From Trichobilharzia regenti (Eukaryota; Platyhelminthes; Trematoda; Strigeidida; Schistosomatidae): 64,000 nt of DNA. The stretch lies in the NCBI GenBank assembly GCA_944472135.2, contig OX235264.1:119131809-119195808 (forward strand), written 5' to 3'. The first letter of the stretch is position 1. Each line of letters starts with the position of its first letter. Below, one piece after another: positions 10,621 through 22,200 of the stretch. The notes beneath the pieces were generated by a model that did not search any database, had not been told where the DNA came from, and saw only the letters and a list, made by a program, of their open reading frames with translations. The position numbers and the translations under genes were made by a program.

Positions 10621-11870
10621 TTAATCCTTTCCGAGTAATTTTCTGTGGTTGTCTGAGCCACTCTTGAGTGAATCAGTTGAGGTTGCAGACAACACTTCTG
10701 GGAGTCTGTCCCAAGATTTTATGACTCGGTTTGAGAACCAATACCCCACAGCAATATGATTTCTTCTTGGCTTTTGAACCCTCTTGCTATGTCCTCTAAG
10801 GCGTTCCGACCAGGTGGGAAGGAAGAGGTCAGGCCTGCAGGCATTATATAAAATTCTAAACATTGTAATTAAATCTCCTCTCTGTCTAAGGTATGTCATG
10901 GAGAAGAGATTTCCTCGTATGATAAGTTAGTCATGCCGAGAGCCATACGTGTTGCTTTCCTTTGAACCCTCTCTAGAATATGTGACTCCCCTTTAAAACA
11001 AGGACTGGCGGTCTGGATGCAGTTTTCCAGTCTTGACTTCATCAGAGATGTAAATAAGGAGGTAAACATATTTCTGGTGATTCTAGTAAAGCCTGTGCGA
11101 GCTGCCCATAATTATCTGAAACTACGTGCAACCACCGCGCGACAGCGTGCTGTAGTTTTTAAGTCGTGGCTAACTGTGACACCTAAGTCCGAGTGAGTCT
11201 GAACTGATGAGTGTTGTATTTCTTAGGAGCTGATGCCTGATTGTCCGATGAGCATGGTCGCACATTTCGCCACATTGACCGGGAGTATTCATTTTATGGA
11301 CCACACCGACAATTTGTTGAGGTCTTCATGCAACATGAGTGTATCACTACCGTCCTTCGACTCCCTCCAGATTTTTAGGTCATCTGCATGTAGGACCATA
11401 GAGGGGTCGGTGAGCAGAGGTAACTCATTGATATACAGAGTAAATAGGAGAGGACCGAGTACCGTGCCTTGTGGCACTCCGCTACGTACTGCTGTCCGAG
11501 AAGGGAGTTTCGAGTTGATCCTCACCGTCTCCCTACCATCTATGAGGAGTTCCCTGAGCCAATTTAGTAATCTGATTTTGATATCAAGATTTTCCAACTT
11601 CATGAGTAGTCTTTTGTGAGGTACTTTATCAAAGGCTTTGCTGAAGTCTGTGAACTAGTGTCCTTCATGTGCATAATGTGGGAGTATATTTTTGTAGGGT
11701 AGATAATAATGGCGCTATTGTGTCTCTTGACGAAATGAATGTCTTTTAGAGGGTATTGATTTTTGCTTGTACGTTATTATTTGTATAGTATTCATCCCAA
11801 TCACAGCTTCTCAAGGGCGCTGGTAGTAGTTCCCAGTCGCTATTTCTGTAGTTACTATATTCATTTACCA
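10621..11870 (-). pseudogene. CR1-C ORF2 remnant, copy 1
   Basis: Read on the minus strand: an endonuclease-RT linker remnant (about 11,866-11,750; NSDWELLPAPLRSCDWDEYY, matching the CR1-A linker), a deletion, then RT motif A (SKAFDKVPH, about 11,610-11,640), motif B (SGVPQGTVLGPLLF) and motif C (HADD) in the open segment 11,289-11,603. The thumb and C-terminal domain follow (10,621-10,899: MTYLRQRGDLITMFRIL, then FSNRVIKSWDRLP). Stops near 11,285 and between 11,000 and 10,900 break it. CR1-C is clearly different in sequence from CR1-A and CR1-B. Confidence 0.75.
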
Positions 11871-12136
11871 TATAATAATAATAATAATAGTATATTCTCA
11901 TTTTGTACATGAGAGACGCCAGTTTACAGGCATCGTCAATATGATAAATTACATATACGATTAGCAATCATAATTAATAATAATTTTTTAATAAAATACA
12001 CATTTTTTCCTACTTGTGTAGGACACACCAAATATACAGGCATGGATAAGCATTATATAAATTTCATAAATTTGGTTCATGGTTAAGTTACATGGTTGCT
12101 GGCGTTTTTGTCTTAGGTCTGTCGGAACAATATGAT
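11871..12136 (-). mobile_element. Retroposon 3' end with ATT tail
   Basis: On the minus strand, sequence containing TCTCATGTACAAAATGAG ends in an (ATT)n run (11,872-11,890), the usual 3' tail of CR1/RTE elements. The boundary coincides with the cut 5' side of CR1-C. Similar tails occur at 38,511 and inside the Pao RT at 44,000. The rest of the segment to 12,136 is AT-rich and unassigned. Confidence 0.45.
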
Positions 12137-12138
12137 AA

Positions 12139-12402
12139 CCAGTAATTCAATGGAGCACGTCATGAAATATAGGAATATTAACTTCGCATTAACAAAAAAA
12201 CCCAAGTAAGTTTTGGATGGATTAAAAATACTTGGGAAAAAATAAAGCTTGAAGTTATTCCACAATATAACAAGTCATTCAATGGAGCACATCATGAAAT
12301 ATAGGAATATTGTCTTCGCATTAACAAAAAAACCCAAGTAAGTTTTGGATGGATTAAAAATACTTGGGAAAAAATAAAGCTTGAAGTAATTCCTCAATAT
12401 AA
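12139..12402. repeat. 132-bp tandem repeat pair (unit 1)
   Basis: Two adjacent copies, 12,139-12,270 and 12,271-12,402, sharing TGGAGCAC, ACTTGGGAAAAAATAAAGC and other blocks with a few substitutions. No ORF. The pair is itself duplicated at 14,410-14,673. Confidence 0.8.
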
Positions 12403-12503
12403 CTTGGGTGTGTACAAATCCGAATCTTATTTTTGATTTGATTTATATCCAAATTGGGTAATAAGGAAGCTATTTTTACAGATACGATCAGTTATGTTAT
12501 AAG

Positions 12504-12668
12504 CAGAATACTCGAGACAAACATTACGACGATCTCCATTGATGCTGCTGCACGAAGCGATACATGACTCACAGTCGCAAAGTGAAAATAAATCTACCTG
12601 AGGTAGCGTGGTGCCACGGCATGGACAACGAGTAACGCAACCCACAACTGATTCGCGCGTCTTCGAGT
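12504..12668 (-). other. Cys-rich open segment, second copy
   Basis: Same Cys-rich reading as at 10,231-10,395. Here the 5' exit of the minus frame runs into different sequence across the tandem joint, so the frame continues as AYNITDRICKNSF. This confirms that the shared part ends at the joint. Confidence 0.25.
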
Positions 12669-12891
12669 AACTTAAACAATATTTTTGGCTGGGATTATAT
12701 GAAAAAAATTGTTTTAACTTATTTGAACTATGCTTGCTGTCATTTATATAATACATCTTCTTGTATATATATATATATATCCTGTGTCATTGAAAAATCG
12801 TAAACATGCTTACCCTATGTGTATGTTACTTATCATATTGATGATTCGGATTCAGATTTATTGGTTGTGGATAGAAGGCTTGGAACCTATT

Positions 12892-14141
12892 TTAATCCTT
12901 TCCGAGTAATTTTCTGTGGTTGTCTGAGCCACTCTTGAGTGAATCAGTTGAGGTTGCAGACAACACTTCTGGGAGTCTGTCCCAAGATTTTATGACTCGG
13001 TTTGAGAACCAATACCCCACAGCAATATGATTTCTTCTTGGCTTTTGAACCCTCTTGCTATGTCCTCTAAGGCGTTCCGACCAGGTGGGAAGGAAGAGGT
13101 CAGGCCTGCAGGCATTATATAAAATTCTAAACATTGTAATTAAATCTCCTCTCTGTCTAAGGTATGTCATGGAGAAGAGATTTCCTCGTATGATAAGTTA
13201 GTCATGCCGAGAGCCATACGTGTTGCTTTCCTTTGAACCCTCTCTAGAATATGTGACTCCCCTTTAAAACAAGGACTGGCGGTCTGGATGCAGTTTTCCA
13301 GTCTTGACTTCATCAGAGATGTAAATAAGGAGGTAAACATATTTCTGGTGATTCTAGTAAAGCCTGTGCGAGCTGCCCATAATTATCTGAAACTACGTGC
13401 AACCACCGCGCGACAGCGTGCTGTAGTTTTTAAGTCGTGGCTAACTGTGACACCTAAGTCCGAGTGAGTCTGAACTGATGAGTGTTGTATTTCTTAGGAG
13501 CTGATGCCTGATTGTCCGATGAGCATGGTCGCACATTTCGCCACATTGACCGGGAGTATTCATTTTATGGACCACACCGACAATTTGTTGAGGTCTTCAT
13601 GCAACATGAGTGTATCACTACCGTCCTTCGACTCCCTCCAGATTTTTAGGTCATCTGCATGTAGGACCATAGAGGGGTCGGTGAGCAGAGGTAACTCATT
13701 GATATACAGAGTAAATAGGAGAGGACCGAGTACCGTGCCTTGTGGCACTCCGCTACGTACTGCTGTCCGAGAAGGGAGTTTCGAGTTGATCCTCACCGTC
13801 TCCCTACCATCTATGAGGAGTTCCCTGAGCCAATTTAGTAATCTGATTTTGATATCAAGATTTTCCAACTTCATGAGTAGTCTTTTGTGAGGTACTTTAT
13901 CAAAGGCTTTGCTGAAGTCTGTGAACTAGTGTCCTTCATGTGCATAATGTGGGAGTATATTTTTGTAGGGTAGATAATAATGGCGCTATTGTGTCTCTTG
14001 ACGAAATGAATGTCTTTTAGAGGGTATTGATTTTTGCTTGTACGTTATTATTTGTATAGTATTCATCCCAATCACAGCTTCTCAAGGGCGCTGGTAGTAG
14101 TTCCCAGTCGCTATTTCTGTAGTTACTATATTCATTTACCA
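12892..14141 (-). pseudogene. CR1-C ORF2 remnant, copy 2
   Basis: Identical in layout and lesions to 10,621-11,870: C-terminal segment 12,892-13,170, RT motif B/C segment 13,560-13,874, linker remnant before the ATT tail near 14,143-14,160. Confidence 0.75.
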
Positions 14142-14409
14142 TATAATAATAATAATAATAGTATATTCTCATTTTGTACATGAGAGACGCCAGTTTACAG
14201 GCATCGTCAATATGATAAATTACATATACGATTAGCAATCATAATTAATAATAATTTTTTAATAAAATACACATTTTTTCCTACTTGTGTAGGACACACC
14301 AAATATACAGGCATGGATAAGCATTATATAAATTTCATAAATTTGGTTCATGGTTAAGTTACATGGTTGCTGGCGTTTTTGTCTTAGGTCTGTGGGAACA
14401 ATATGATAA

Positions 14410-14673
14410 CCAGTCATTCAATGGAGCACGTCATGAAATATAGGAATATTAACTTCGCATTAACAAAAAAACCCAAGTAAGTTTTGGATGGATTAAAAAT
14501 ACTTGGGAAAAAATAAAGCTTGAAGTTATTCCACAATATAACAAGTCATTCAATGGAGCACATCATGAAATATAGGAATATTGTCTTCGCATTAACAAAA
14601 AAACCCAAGTAAGTTTTGGATGGATTAAAAATACTTGGGAAAAAATAAAGCTTGAAGTAATTCCTCAATATAA
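14410..14673. repeat. 132-bp tandem repeat pair (unit 2)
   Basis: Second occurrence of the 132-bp pair, carried along in the tandem duplication. Confidence 0.8.
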
Positions 14674-14774
14674 CTTGGGTGTGTACAAATCCGAATCTTA
14701 TTTTTGATTTGATTTATATCCAAATTGGGTAATAAGGAAGCTATTTTTACAGATACGATCAGTTATGTTATAAG

Positions 14775-15100
14775 CTACAATCGTGACGTTGTATTACAAA
14801 TTGATACTTTTCCATTGGTATAAGAGTATATTCCACAAATGTAATCCAGGTTGCGTCGTGGAGAAAGTTAATTCGTTATTAACCAGGCAACTGAAAGATA
14901 CGGGACCAATAATGTTTGCAGATCATTTGTCATTGTAAATGGTCAAATATCCACATTATTCATTCTCATTCAAAAAGTCAAATGGAAGCTGAAATGGTGA
15001 GAGAAAAAAGAAGACAAACAACAGCAACGCAAAAGAAAGCAACGGGAGTCCTTAAGGAGTGATTAATAAATATATACATATATATTCTGTTTAGTAACTG
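14775..15100. other. Unassigned AT-rich gap
   Basis: No ORF and no similarity to other parts of the window. It separates the tandem duplication from the 3' side of CR1-A. Confidence 0.5.
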
Positions 15101-15243
15101 TGGTTATTTTGGTACACAAACTAACTAGTCCCGTTATGCTAACTTTTATATTATGTGTAAACTAATATTATTACTGTCCTGTGTAGAAATGTTAATCATC
15201 TAGTTCCAATAATATTAAAATTTATAATTGTAGTTTGTTGTAA

Positions 15244-18070
15244 CTACACGTTTAAAGAACTTAAAATATCTATGTAGGGTGAAAAAGAAGGTGTAAGAGT
15301 CAGGCGCAAAAGTGCATTGTCATCTTTGAGTAGTCTGGTGACTGAGGAGATGAACACTGGAAGTGTGTTTGCATCGCGCACATTAGCTGGTAGTCTATTC
15401 CAAATGACTGAAAACTTATTTAAGAAGAAGTTGTACCGCACGTAAGTCTGACAGTGCTCCATAGCAGCTAGGTTGTGATGATTTCTAAGATTGTAACTGA
15501 TGACAGCGGTAGGTTTAGTTATTGGCTCGGAGGAATGCAAGAGAAGATTAGTTAGCTTATAGTAAAAGATAAGGTTTAGCTTAAGGCGTCTTTTCCAGAG
15601 GGGTTCTAATCTTAGTCTTCGCATCGCTCATGGTATTCCAGACCACTTTCTAAACCAAGAGTTCTTGAGGTAAACTGCCGTTGCACTCCCTCTAATTTAA
15701 GCTTGTCATTTTGTCTGAGTCCGCTAAGAATAAACGGGCAGTATTCTAAGATAGGTCGGACACATACTTTGTATAATAAAACCCTAGTTTCACAACAAAA
15801 GAAATTGCGTGTTATGCATCCTATCAGCCTTCGCGTTTTACGTCTGGCATAATCAGTCTGTTCAGCGAACGTTAGGTTACTAGAGTATCTAATACCGAGA
15901 TCTACGACTGAGTTGAGCTTAGCTAGTTTTCGCCCATTTATTTCAAGAGTTAGATCAAGGTTACTGTTGCCAATACAAATCCAGCCGCATTTGTCAATGT
16001 TAAAATTTAGACAGGAATCAGCACACCATGATGCGAGACTACTTAGTTCAAGATGTATTTTAGTAACCATATCGCTTAATTCATGAGTGTAGCAGGAGTA
16101 GACGACTTTGAGGTCGTCAGCATATAGGAATGGTTTGCCTAAGGTGAAGCACTTGCAAATGCTGTTAATGTAGATTGTGAATAAAAGTGGACCTAGGACA
16201 CTACCTTGCACGACCCCACTTGAGATCTGCCTAGGATGAGACAATACAGATCCAACTTTGGTTATTTGTACCCTGTTGCTTAGAAATGATTTTAACCAGT
16301 TCAGTAATGGGTTGCGAATTCCACAAGAGTACAGCTTCTCAAAGAGAATACTGTGAGATACCATGTCAAATGCCCTAGATATATCGAAGTAGAGAACAAC
16401 GACTAGCTTACGTGCTTCGCGACTACTAGTGATGCAGTTGAAAAAGTCGAAGTGGCAAGTAACGCAGGATCTATTTTTGAGAAATCCGTGTTGAGACCTT
16501 GTAACAAGATCTTCCCTAATTAGGTAGTCTGACAATTGATCTTTACAACTTTCTCCATGATTCGTGAGATAACTGGGGTTATATTTATGGGTCTGTAATT
16601 GCGGACGTTTGCCCTATCACCAGATTTGTAATGTGGAATTATGAAGCTAGTTTTCCACTCACTAGGGTAAGTGCCAGTGTCCATAGATATTGAGAAGAAT
16701 TTAAGAAGTAACAAGGGTATATCACACCCACTGTTTTTGAAAATTATCGAAGCGAGGCCATCCGGTCCCGTACTAGTGGAAGGTTTAAGGCTTTTAATTG
16801 CTTGTACTATTAACTGATTAGTGAACACAATGCTTTCAAGGGAAGAGATAGTAAGGGGGGCGGTTTCACCAGGCATATGTGTTTCTAAACTAAAGTTTGC
16901 AAACCAATCACTGAAGAGTTCACAGATAGTGGCAGGTTCATTGTAGATTACTTTGTCGTGAAGTAAGTATGGGATTTCCCTCGCCGACTGCATTCGTTTT
17001 TTAAGAAGTGCCGTTAAGTTATAAACTTTGGAGGTACTTTCAAGTGCCGTTAACTCTTCGTCGAGGTCCTTTTGAGAGCGTAGGCGCTTGAAAGATTCAA
17101 GAGACTCGTGGATTGAGAGCAATAGTGATATGTCCTTAGTGGAATAGTACTGTTTCTTCAGCTTCCTTAACTTATTACGGTGTGCCCTTGGAATATATTC
17201 AGTTCGGTGTCTACTTAATTTCACTATTTTCTTTGGAGCAACTGTATCTAGACAAAGGGTAACATTCCTGTAAAACAGGGTTACTAAGGCCTCCAGGGAG
17301 TCAGTGGTAAAATAGTCATCCCATTGACAGAGTCGAATAAGTTCTTGGACTAATCCCCAGTCTGTATATTTGTAACTACGACATATTGTGCTTCCTGAGT
17401 CTTGTTTGTTTCCTGTATTTAGTGGTGAGAAAGGCAGAGAGCAGAGTACCATTCTATGGTCACTACTGGAAAATCGATTACCAACATACGTGGATACTGG
17501 GATTGTGTCATGACAAAAAACAAGGTCCAACATGTTGTCACCACGAGTAGGTGTCTGGACGTGTTGTTGCCATCCATAACAGTCTATAGTGGCAAGTAAT
17601 TCGTCGAAGCGTTGGGGGCCGGAACTAGTTAGCCAATTGACTTCTGGAAGATTGAAGTCCCCTGCAATTATTTTGTAATTAGCACTAAACGAGGATGCGT
17701 GTGCAAACGATTTAGCTAATAACGCATCAGTTTCTTTTGTTGAGCTTGGTGCTCGATAAACACAGCCTATGAGAAGTTTGTACTTATCTCCATGTAAGAC
17801 AACCCAGAGTGAGTCAGGTACATTATTCATTGTTTCATCTTCCACCTTACTGACTACAAATGAGCTATGTATATATATGAGACATCCTCCACCACGCTTG
17901 CAATCTCTGTTTGCACGGTGTACAGTGTAATCATCGATACCTATATGCACATCAAGTACAGAGGATGAGCACCATGATTCAGTAATCAGAGCTACAGTAG
18001 GCTTGGCGACTAATAATAATGTCCTTAGTTCAGATATCTTATTGATTAAGGAACGTGCATTAATTAGCAA
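15244..18070 (-). pseudogene. CR1-A ORF2: AP endonuclease-RT
   Basis: Segment 18,070-16,520 (516 codons) starts with NARSLINKISEL, then the endonuclease motifs TESW (Glu31), AGDFN and SSDH, a basic linker and the RT fingers NYRPINITPVISRIMEKV. The frame shifts near 16,520-16,535. Segment 16,535-15,612 carries RT motif A (FDISRAFD, residues 50-57), B (VVQGSVLGPLLF) and C (YADD, residues 138-141). A second shift near 15,612-15,624 leads to the C-terminal domain (15,624-15,244). The first segment may begin further upstream without Met (to about 18,130). The encoded protein would nick target DNA and copy the element RNA. All catalytic motifs are present, so two small frame breaks are the only visible defects. 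Confidence 0.85.
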
Positions 18071-18265
18071 TATCGTGAATAAGTCACGGGATACTACAAA
18101 CTGGCTTAAAATGTCACCATAACCTAAATCTATTTGTGCGTCAGCACCGCAAGAATTTATGAATGAAAAGGAGGTCGGACTGGGTGTCTGTACATCGGGT
18201 TGGTGTGCAATGAGGTGGTCCTAGGTGCCATGGGTCGTACCAGTGATTCGGGACACCTGGAAAAT

Positions 18266-19622
18266 TTACCATGTGTTCCTGGATATAAGGGTAGTACAGG
18301 TTGGGCCTAGGTTGACGGTTAAAAGGCATAGCATCAAAGGTCTACCCATCCAACTGCTATTCGTCATACCGGTATACACCTTCGGGTTGTTTTTATAACT
18401 TAAAGGGAATTGTGAAGGAAGGTGCTTTGGCTGCAAGACTTTAGGAGTCTTGGAGCCTGACTTTCTATAAGGTGGAGCATGCGGAACACCTCCAGATATA
18501 CTTATGTTTCGAGAGGAGTTTTTCGTAACAAGTGATGGTTTGTTGGCATTCTTACTCTCAGCAGGCTTATTGAATACAAAGTATTCTTCCCCATCATTAG
18601 TCTCAACCCTGCGAAATTTGTTCATCGTGGTGAGGTTACTACGTTTGGGGGGAAATTTCTTAGAACAACTTGCAGAAGTTCTAGTCATTTTAACATCTTT
18701 CGATGAGGCTTTATTTACAGGGGTACTGGTATCTAAATCAGTTCCTAGTTCCATTGGCAGGTGTGGTTGTTGTGTAGTTTGCTGAATGCTAGTTTCAGCA
18801 CTAGGTGTCTGTTGCTGTGCACGATCCTTTTTGGTAAATCAAAGCTAGAGGAGGTGACCAGGTTATTACTACGCATTATTCTGCGCTGACACGGTGTTTT
18901 ATCCTGAGCTACGGTTATAGACTTATAACTGCTATTCAGTCTTAAGTGATCCTGACATTTAGTAAACTTACTAGCATCAAGGGAATTACTGAATTTAAAA
19001 ATGATTGGGCAATTAGCCTGGTTAGACTTTTTACGAAGTCGTTTGCATTCACATGGAACACTAGCCATGCCGCAACAAATCAGGATTTTGTGTCTTACAG
19101 TTTTCAGGGGCAGAGAATCTGGGACGTTGTAAACTATAGCTTGGTGAGAAGAGGTTATACGCTTCATCACCTCCGTAGCCAAGCAGTCAATCAGATTTTC
19201 AGCTTTATTTAGGTTGTCTGGAGATATTTTAGGATGCCTTTCTAAAAGACAGGCTATTGGGTCTAAATTCAAAAGCTTATTTTGAGTTACATCCAGTAAA
19301 CACTTAACCTGACCAATATCAGACGGCTCTCCGTGGTATTTGAGATTGGCAGTGACATACTATCAAACTGATCTAATTTTTTCTGAATTTCACTTACTTG
19401 CCTCTGCATATCTTTCAAAAGGAGGTTTAGTTTACAGAACTCAGAGTTCTCTAACAGAACATCTTTCACCTGTATCACAGGAGTGAGATCTGCACTCAAA
19501 CCATTTTGAGAGCTAGTAGTTGATACTGTATTACCAGGCGGTAATGCAGTTATAACCGAATTTAAGCCACTATCTAAAACAATTGTGTTTCTACGAACAC
19601 GTTTTTTAGAGATTTGGACCAT
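18266..19622 (-). pseudogene. CR1-A ORF1, RNA-binding protein
   Basis: Three overlapping or adjacent open segments (19,622-19,287; 19,272-18,745; 18,754-18,266) form a broken ORF1. The first has a heptad-like helical stretch (LNLLLKDMQRQVSEIQKKL), a probable coiled coil. The second resembles the RRM-like core of CR1-type ORF1 proteins (AIVYNVPDSLPLKTV, then CPIIFKFSN). The third is basic and Pro/Ser-rich. It would bind element RNA. Frame breaks lie near 19,280 and 18,750. A homologous but different ORF1 occurs at 54,275. Confidence 0.7.
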
Positions 19623-19725
19623 AATTTCAAGAATTATATGACAATAAGCAGTAAATAAATTTCAGAGCAAACACGTGCAAAAATGTCACCAATTTCGAAC
19701 GTACCGCCAGGGAAGTAGATATATA

Positions 19726-20064
19726 AGTACTCTAAGTCCTGCCAACCGACCTTACCTTCAGTCCATACTACCTAAATTGAACCTTAACTATAGTGTTCCG
19801 CTAAATCTTGTGCGTCGGTGGCATAGCGGTTAGCACGCTCGCCGACCATGCACATGGTCCGGGGATCGATTCCCGGCCGGCGCACTCCTTTACCTCGCTA
19901 AGCCAGAAATAATCCTGGTATAGAGGAAAGGTTGGGCATGAGGCTAGCAACCTCATCCTGTAAAATAAACACTGCTTCAGAAACTTCAAGCCACTAGCTT
20001 GAAGCCCTATGTTCCACAGGGGAACGTGAAGGAAAAATTATTATTACCAAGTATTATTATTATA
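19726..20064 (+). mobile_element. tRNA-headed SINE, copy 1
   Basis: The repeat shared with 28,342-28,680 starts at AGTACTCTAAGTCC. It contains a tRNA-like head (19,811-19,884), a body with AGGTTGGGCATGAGGCTAGC and CAGAAACTTCAA, a tail TTGAAGCCCTATGTTCCAC and an ATT-rich end. Body and tail resemble the 5' region (58,730-58,820) and the 3' end (61,876-61,923) of the RTE element in this window. The first 85 bases before the tRNA head are shared by both copies but unexplained. A SINE depends on a partner LINE for movement; the RTE element is the likely partner. Confidence 0.8.
19811..19884 (+). promoter_or_regulatory. Pol III promoter in tRNA-like head
   Basis: TGGCATAGCGGTTAGCAC fits an A box and GGGATCGATTCCC fits a B box. 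The ends TGCGTCG and CGGCGCA can form a 7-bp acceptor stem (one G-T pair), and CCGGG/CCCGG forms a T stem. The anticodon arm is replaced by the palindrome GACCATGCACATGGTC, so it is not a functional tRNA. Confidence 0.75.
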
Positions 20065-20460
20065 GGTAAAGTACGCGTCCTAGTCAGATCTTCTCTATTC
20101 ATAGTCCGCAAAACGCGATTAAAACTAAGGAAGCTGAAAAGGAGATTTTATTTATACAAAGAATTTAGTGCATTACACCAGATACATGAAACATTTAAAA
20201 ATCTAGAGGAGAGACATAAAATGAAGGCACAACTCGAGGAAAATAAAGCCCTAGGGGGCACCCCTAAAACTCAGGAACTCTGCAAGATCTTGCAAAAACG
20301 ACTGAAGAAGGGTGAAGACAATAATATTAGCCACTTGGAACATGAAGGTATAATTTATGATGATCCCCAGATCATTAGTGAACCCTTGAATGAGTGGTTC
20401 TCCAATAACACCAAAGCGCATTCGTCCCCAATTCTCGACATAACCTGCAAAAATGGTAGC
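20065..20460 (+). pseudogene. CR1-B stub, copy 2
   Basis: Counterpart of 195-590, in frame from the SINE joint to the PLE-1 joint. The joint to PLE-1 (CAAAAATGGTAGCCC) is the same as in copy 1. Confidence 0.75.
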
Positions 20461-21430
20461 CCAAAATATTGAAACACGCAGGCCGCCAAGTAACACAACA
20501 GTACTACTTAACATAACAACGTATAATGAAAAGATGAATGAACATTTACAATCTGGACCCTATACTCTAATGACGAAATTAGCAGGAACAATCACAAACA
20601 AAACAATGAAAGAAACAGTAAAGGTAGTTAGACAGATGAAAGAAGTAATTGGTAAGTCAAAATGGTTTGAAATTATGCCAAAATCATGTAATATACCTAG
20701 GATATATGGCAAGATAAAATTGCATAAAGAGAGATATCCAATAAGACTGGTTGTAGACTTTAGCAACACACCAACGTATAAGCTGTCAAGATTTCTGTCA
20801 ACAATACTCAGACCGACGAGAGACAACTCAAAAAGTTAGAATAGTAGATTCCTCTGAATTAGTGAGATGACTGAAAACCACTAAAATAGAGGAAGAGGAA
20901 ATACTAGTCAGCTTCGACGTAAACAGTCTCTATACGAAAATACCAATTCATCAAATGGCCACGAATGCACTGAAAGAGAAACTAAAAGAAGATAATGGCC
21001 TAAAAGACAGAACACAGTTGTTATCCGTAGAAGAGATAATAAAAGGGATGGAATTCTGTCTGACAACAACGACATATTTCACATTTGAAGGAAACATATA
21101 CCAACAAAATGAAGTAGGAGTAGCTATGGGATCGCCCATCTCACCAATCATAGCTGACATATTCATGGGTATTTGGGGAGGAGACTGCACTTAAATAAAC
21201 CATTCAGGTCATCAAGAATATATAGGTGGAGATATGTAGACGACACGTTAGTAATAATGAAAACCAACGGTGTTGAGAAATTCTTCCCACATACATAAAC
21301 AGTCATGTCGACTCAATAAAATTCACTATGGAAATAGAGAATGAAATTGGGGAACTACCTATGTCAGACTGCAAAATACAAAGAGTAACAGATGGCGGGT
21401 AGCATAAAAACGACGATATATAGAGCAACT
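20461..21430 (+). pseudogene. PLE-1 RT, copy 2
   Basis: Counterpart of 591-1,560: fingers segment 20,473-20,839, motif A/B segment 20,955-21,194, YVDD at 21,233-21,244 in a shifted frame. It has the same stops as copy 1. Confidence 0.8.
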
Positions 21431-21569
21431 ACACACTCTGGATGATTCGTTGATTGCCTCTCAGCTCATCCTCTCACGGTAAAACGAGGATTAGTAATAC
21501 AAGGTCTTGCAGATAGAATTAGCAGACTTACAACAACATCAGAGAGAGGACCAGTGTAAAGAAATAGAC

Positions 21570-22200
21570 GTCCTATTAAAAAATGCTACTCGAGAACAAC
21601 CGCCCAAAAGAATCGATCAAAGATAATATAAAAAAGAGAAAAACGAAGAGGATAAAACTGGAGAAGGACAAGACGGAAGAATGCAAACATACAATCACAA
21701 TGCCACACAAAAATAGTACTTCAGAGGCCAGGCAACTTGAAGAAACCTCAAAAATATTGGGATTCGCACGACCTTCAAACCGACGAATCTAATTTTTTTT
21801 TAAATGATGGATAAGAAGAATGTGATTTACAAAGTGGTATTTTTTGCTGAGTAGTGTCCGACCAAATATGTCGGCCAAACCTCGTCCAGATCACTGAAAA
21901 TAAGAGAGAATGGACGTAAACATCTAACCGACTAAAGGTCAACCAACAGGAACACAAGCTTACAAGAATTTAGAGAAAAATTCATCTACAGCTGCACGGG
22001 ATACATGTAACAAGGGTGACTCAGCAGTGCGACTGTCAACAACCTGGAATATAATTCTGAATACACAAAAATGAATGAACAAAAGAATGAACTACATGTA
22101 TATGAGTACAAATTATAAATGTGTGAATTGAAGAACAAACCAATTCAAGCATTTGCGATAAACACGAGCAGCAGTTTTCTCTCGAAATATAATCAAGATC
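21570..22200 (+). pseudogene. PLE-1 GIY-YIG remnant, copy 2
   Basis: Counterpart of 1,700-2,330, with more substitutions than the neighbouring parts (for example in the Lys-rich segment 21,583-21,792). The TAG between the two halves of the endonuclease motif is shared. Confidence 0.6.

Larger units (their letters stand above)
10231..12503. repeat. 2.27-kb tandem duplication, unit 1
   Basis: This 2,273-bp unit is followed head-to-tail by 12,504-14,774 (2,271 bp). The length difference is explained by a TA microsatellite (10,491-10,509, two bases longer than at 12,764-12,780). Both units begin with CAGAATACTCGAG and end with ATGTTATAAG. Contents on the minus strand: Cys-rich segment, CR1-C, a retroposon tail and a 132-bp repeat pair. 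Confidence 0.9.
12504..14774. repeat. 2.27-kb tandem duplication, unit 2
   Basis: Second unit, nearly identical to 10,231-12,503. It restores the junction ATGTTATAAG|CTACAATCG at 14,774, which probably continues the pre-duplication sequence. Confidence 0.9.
15100..19726 (-). mobile_element. CR1-A, near-full-length non-LTR element
   Basis: Two ORFs on the minus strand in the CR1 order: ORF1 (19,622-18,266) and ORF2 with AP endonuclease, RT and C-terminal domain (18,070-15,244). The 5' untranslated part lies at 19,623 to about 19,726, because its GGTACGTTCGAA and TTTTGCACGTGTTT motifs recur before the CR1 ORF1 piece at 54,060-54,110. The 3' end near 15,100 is approximate; no clear microsatellite tail is visible. 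A few frameshifts and otherwise intact motifs suggest a relatively young copy. Confidence 0.8.

Noticed and set aside
12139..12402. CRISPR-like or satellite array
   Set aside because: Only two directly adjacent 132-bp copies without spacers, in a eukaryotic retroelement context.
19811..19884. Functional tRNA gene
   Set aside because: A and B boxes and two stems are present, but the anticodon arm cannot form and the unit sits inside a repeated SINE; the same holds at 28,427-28,500.
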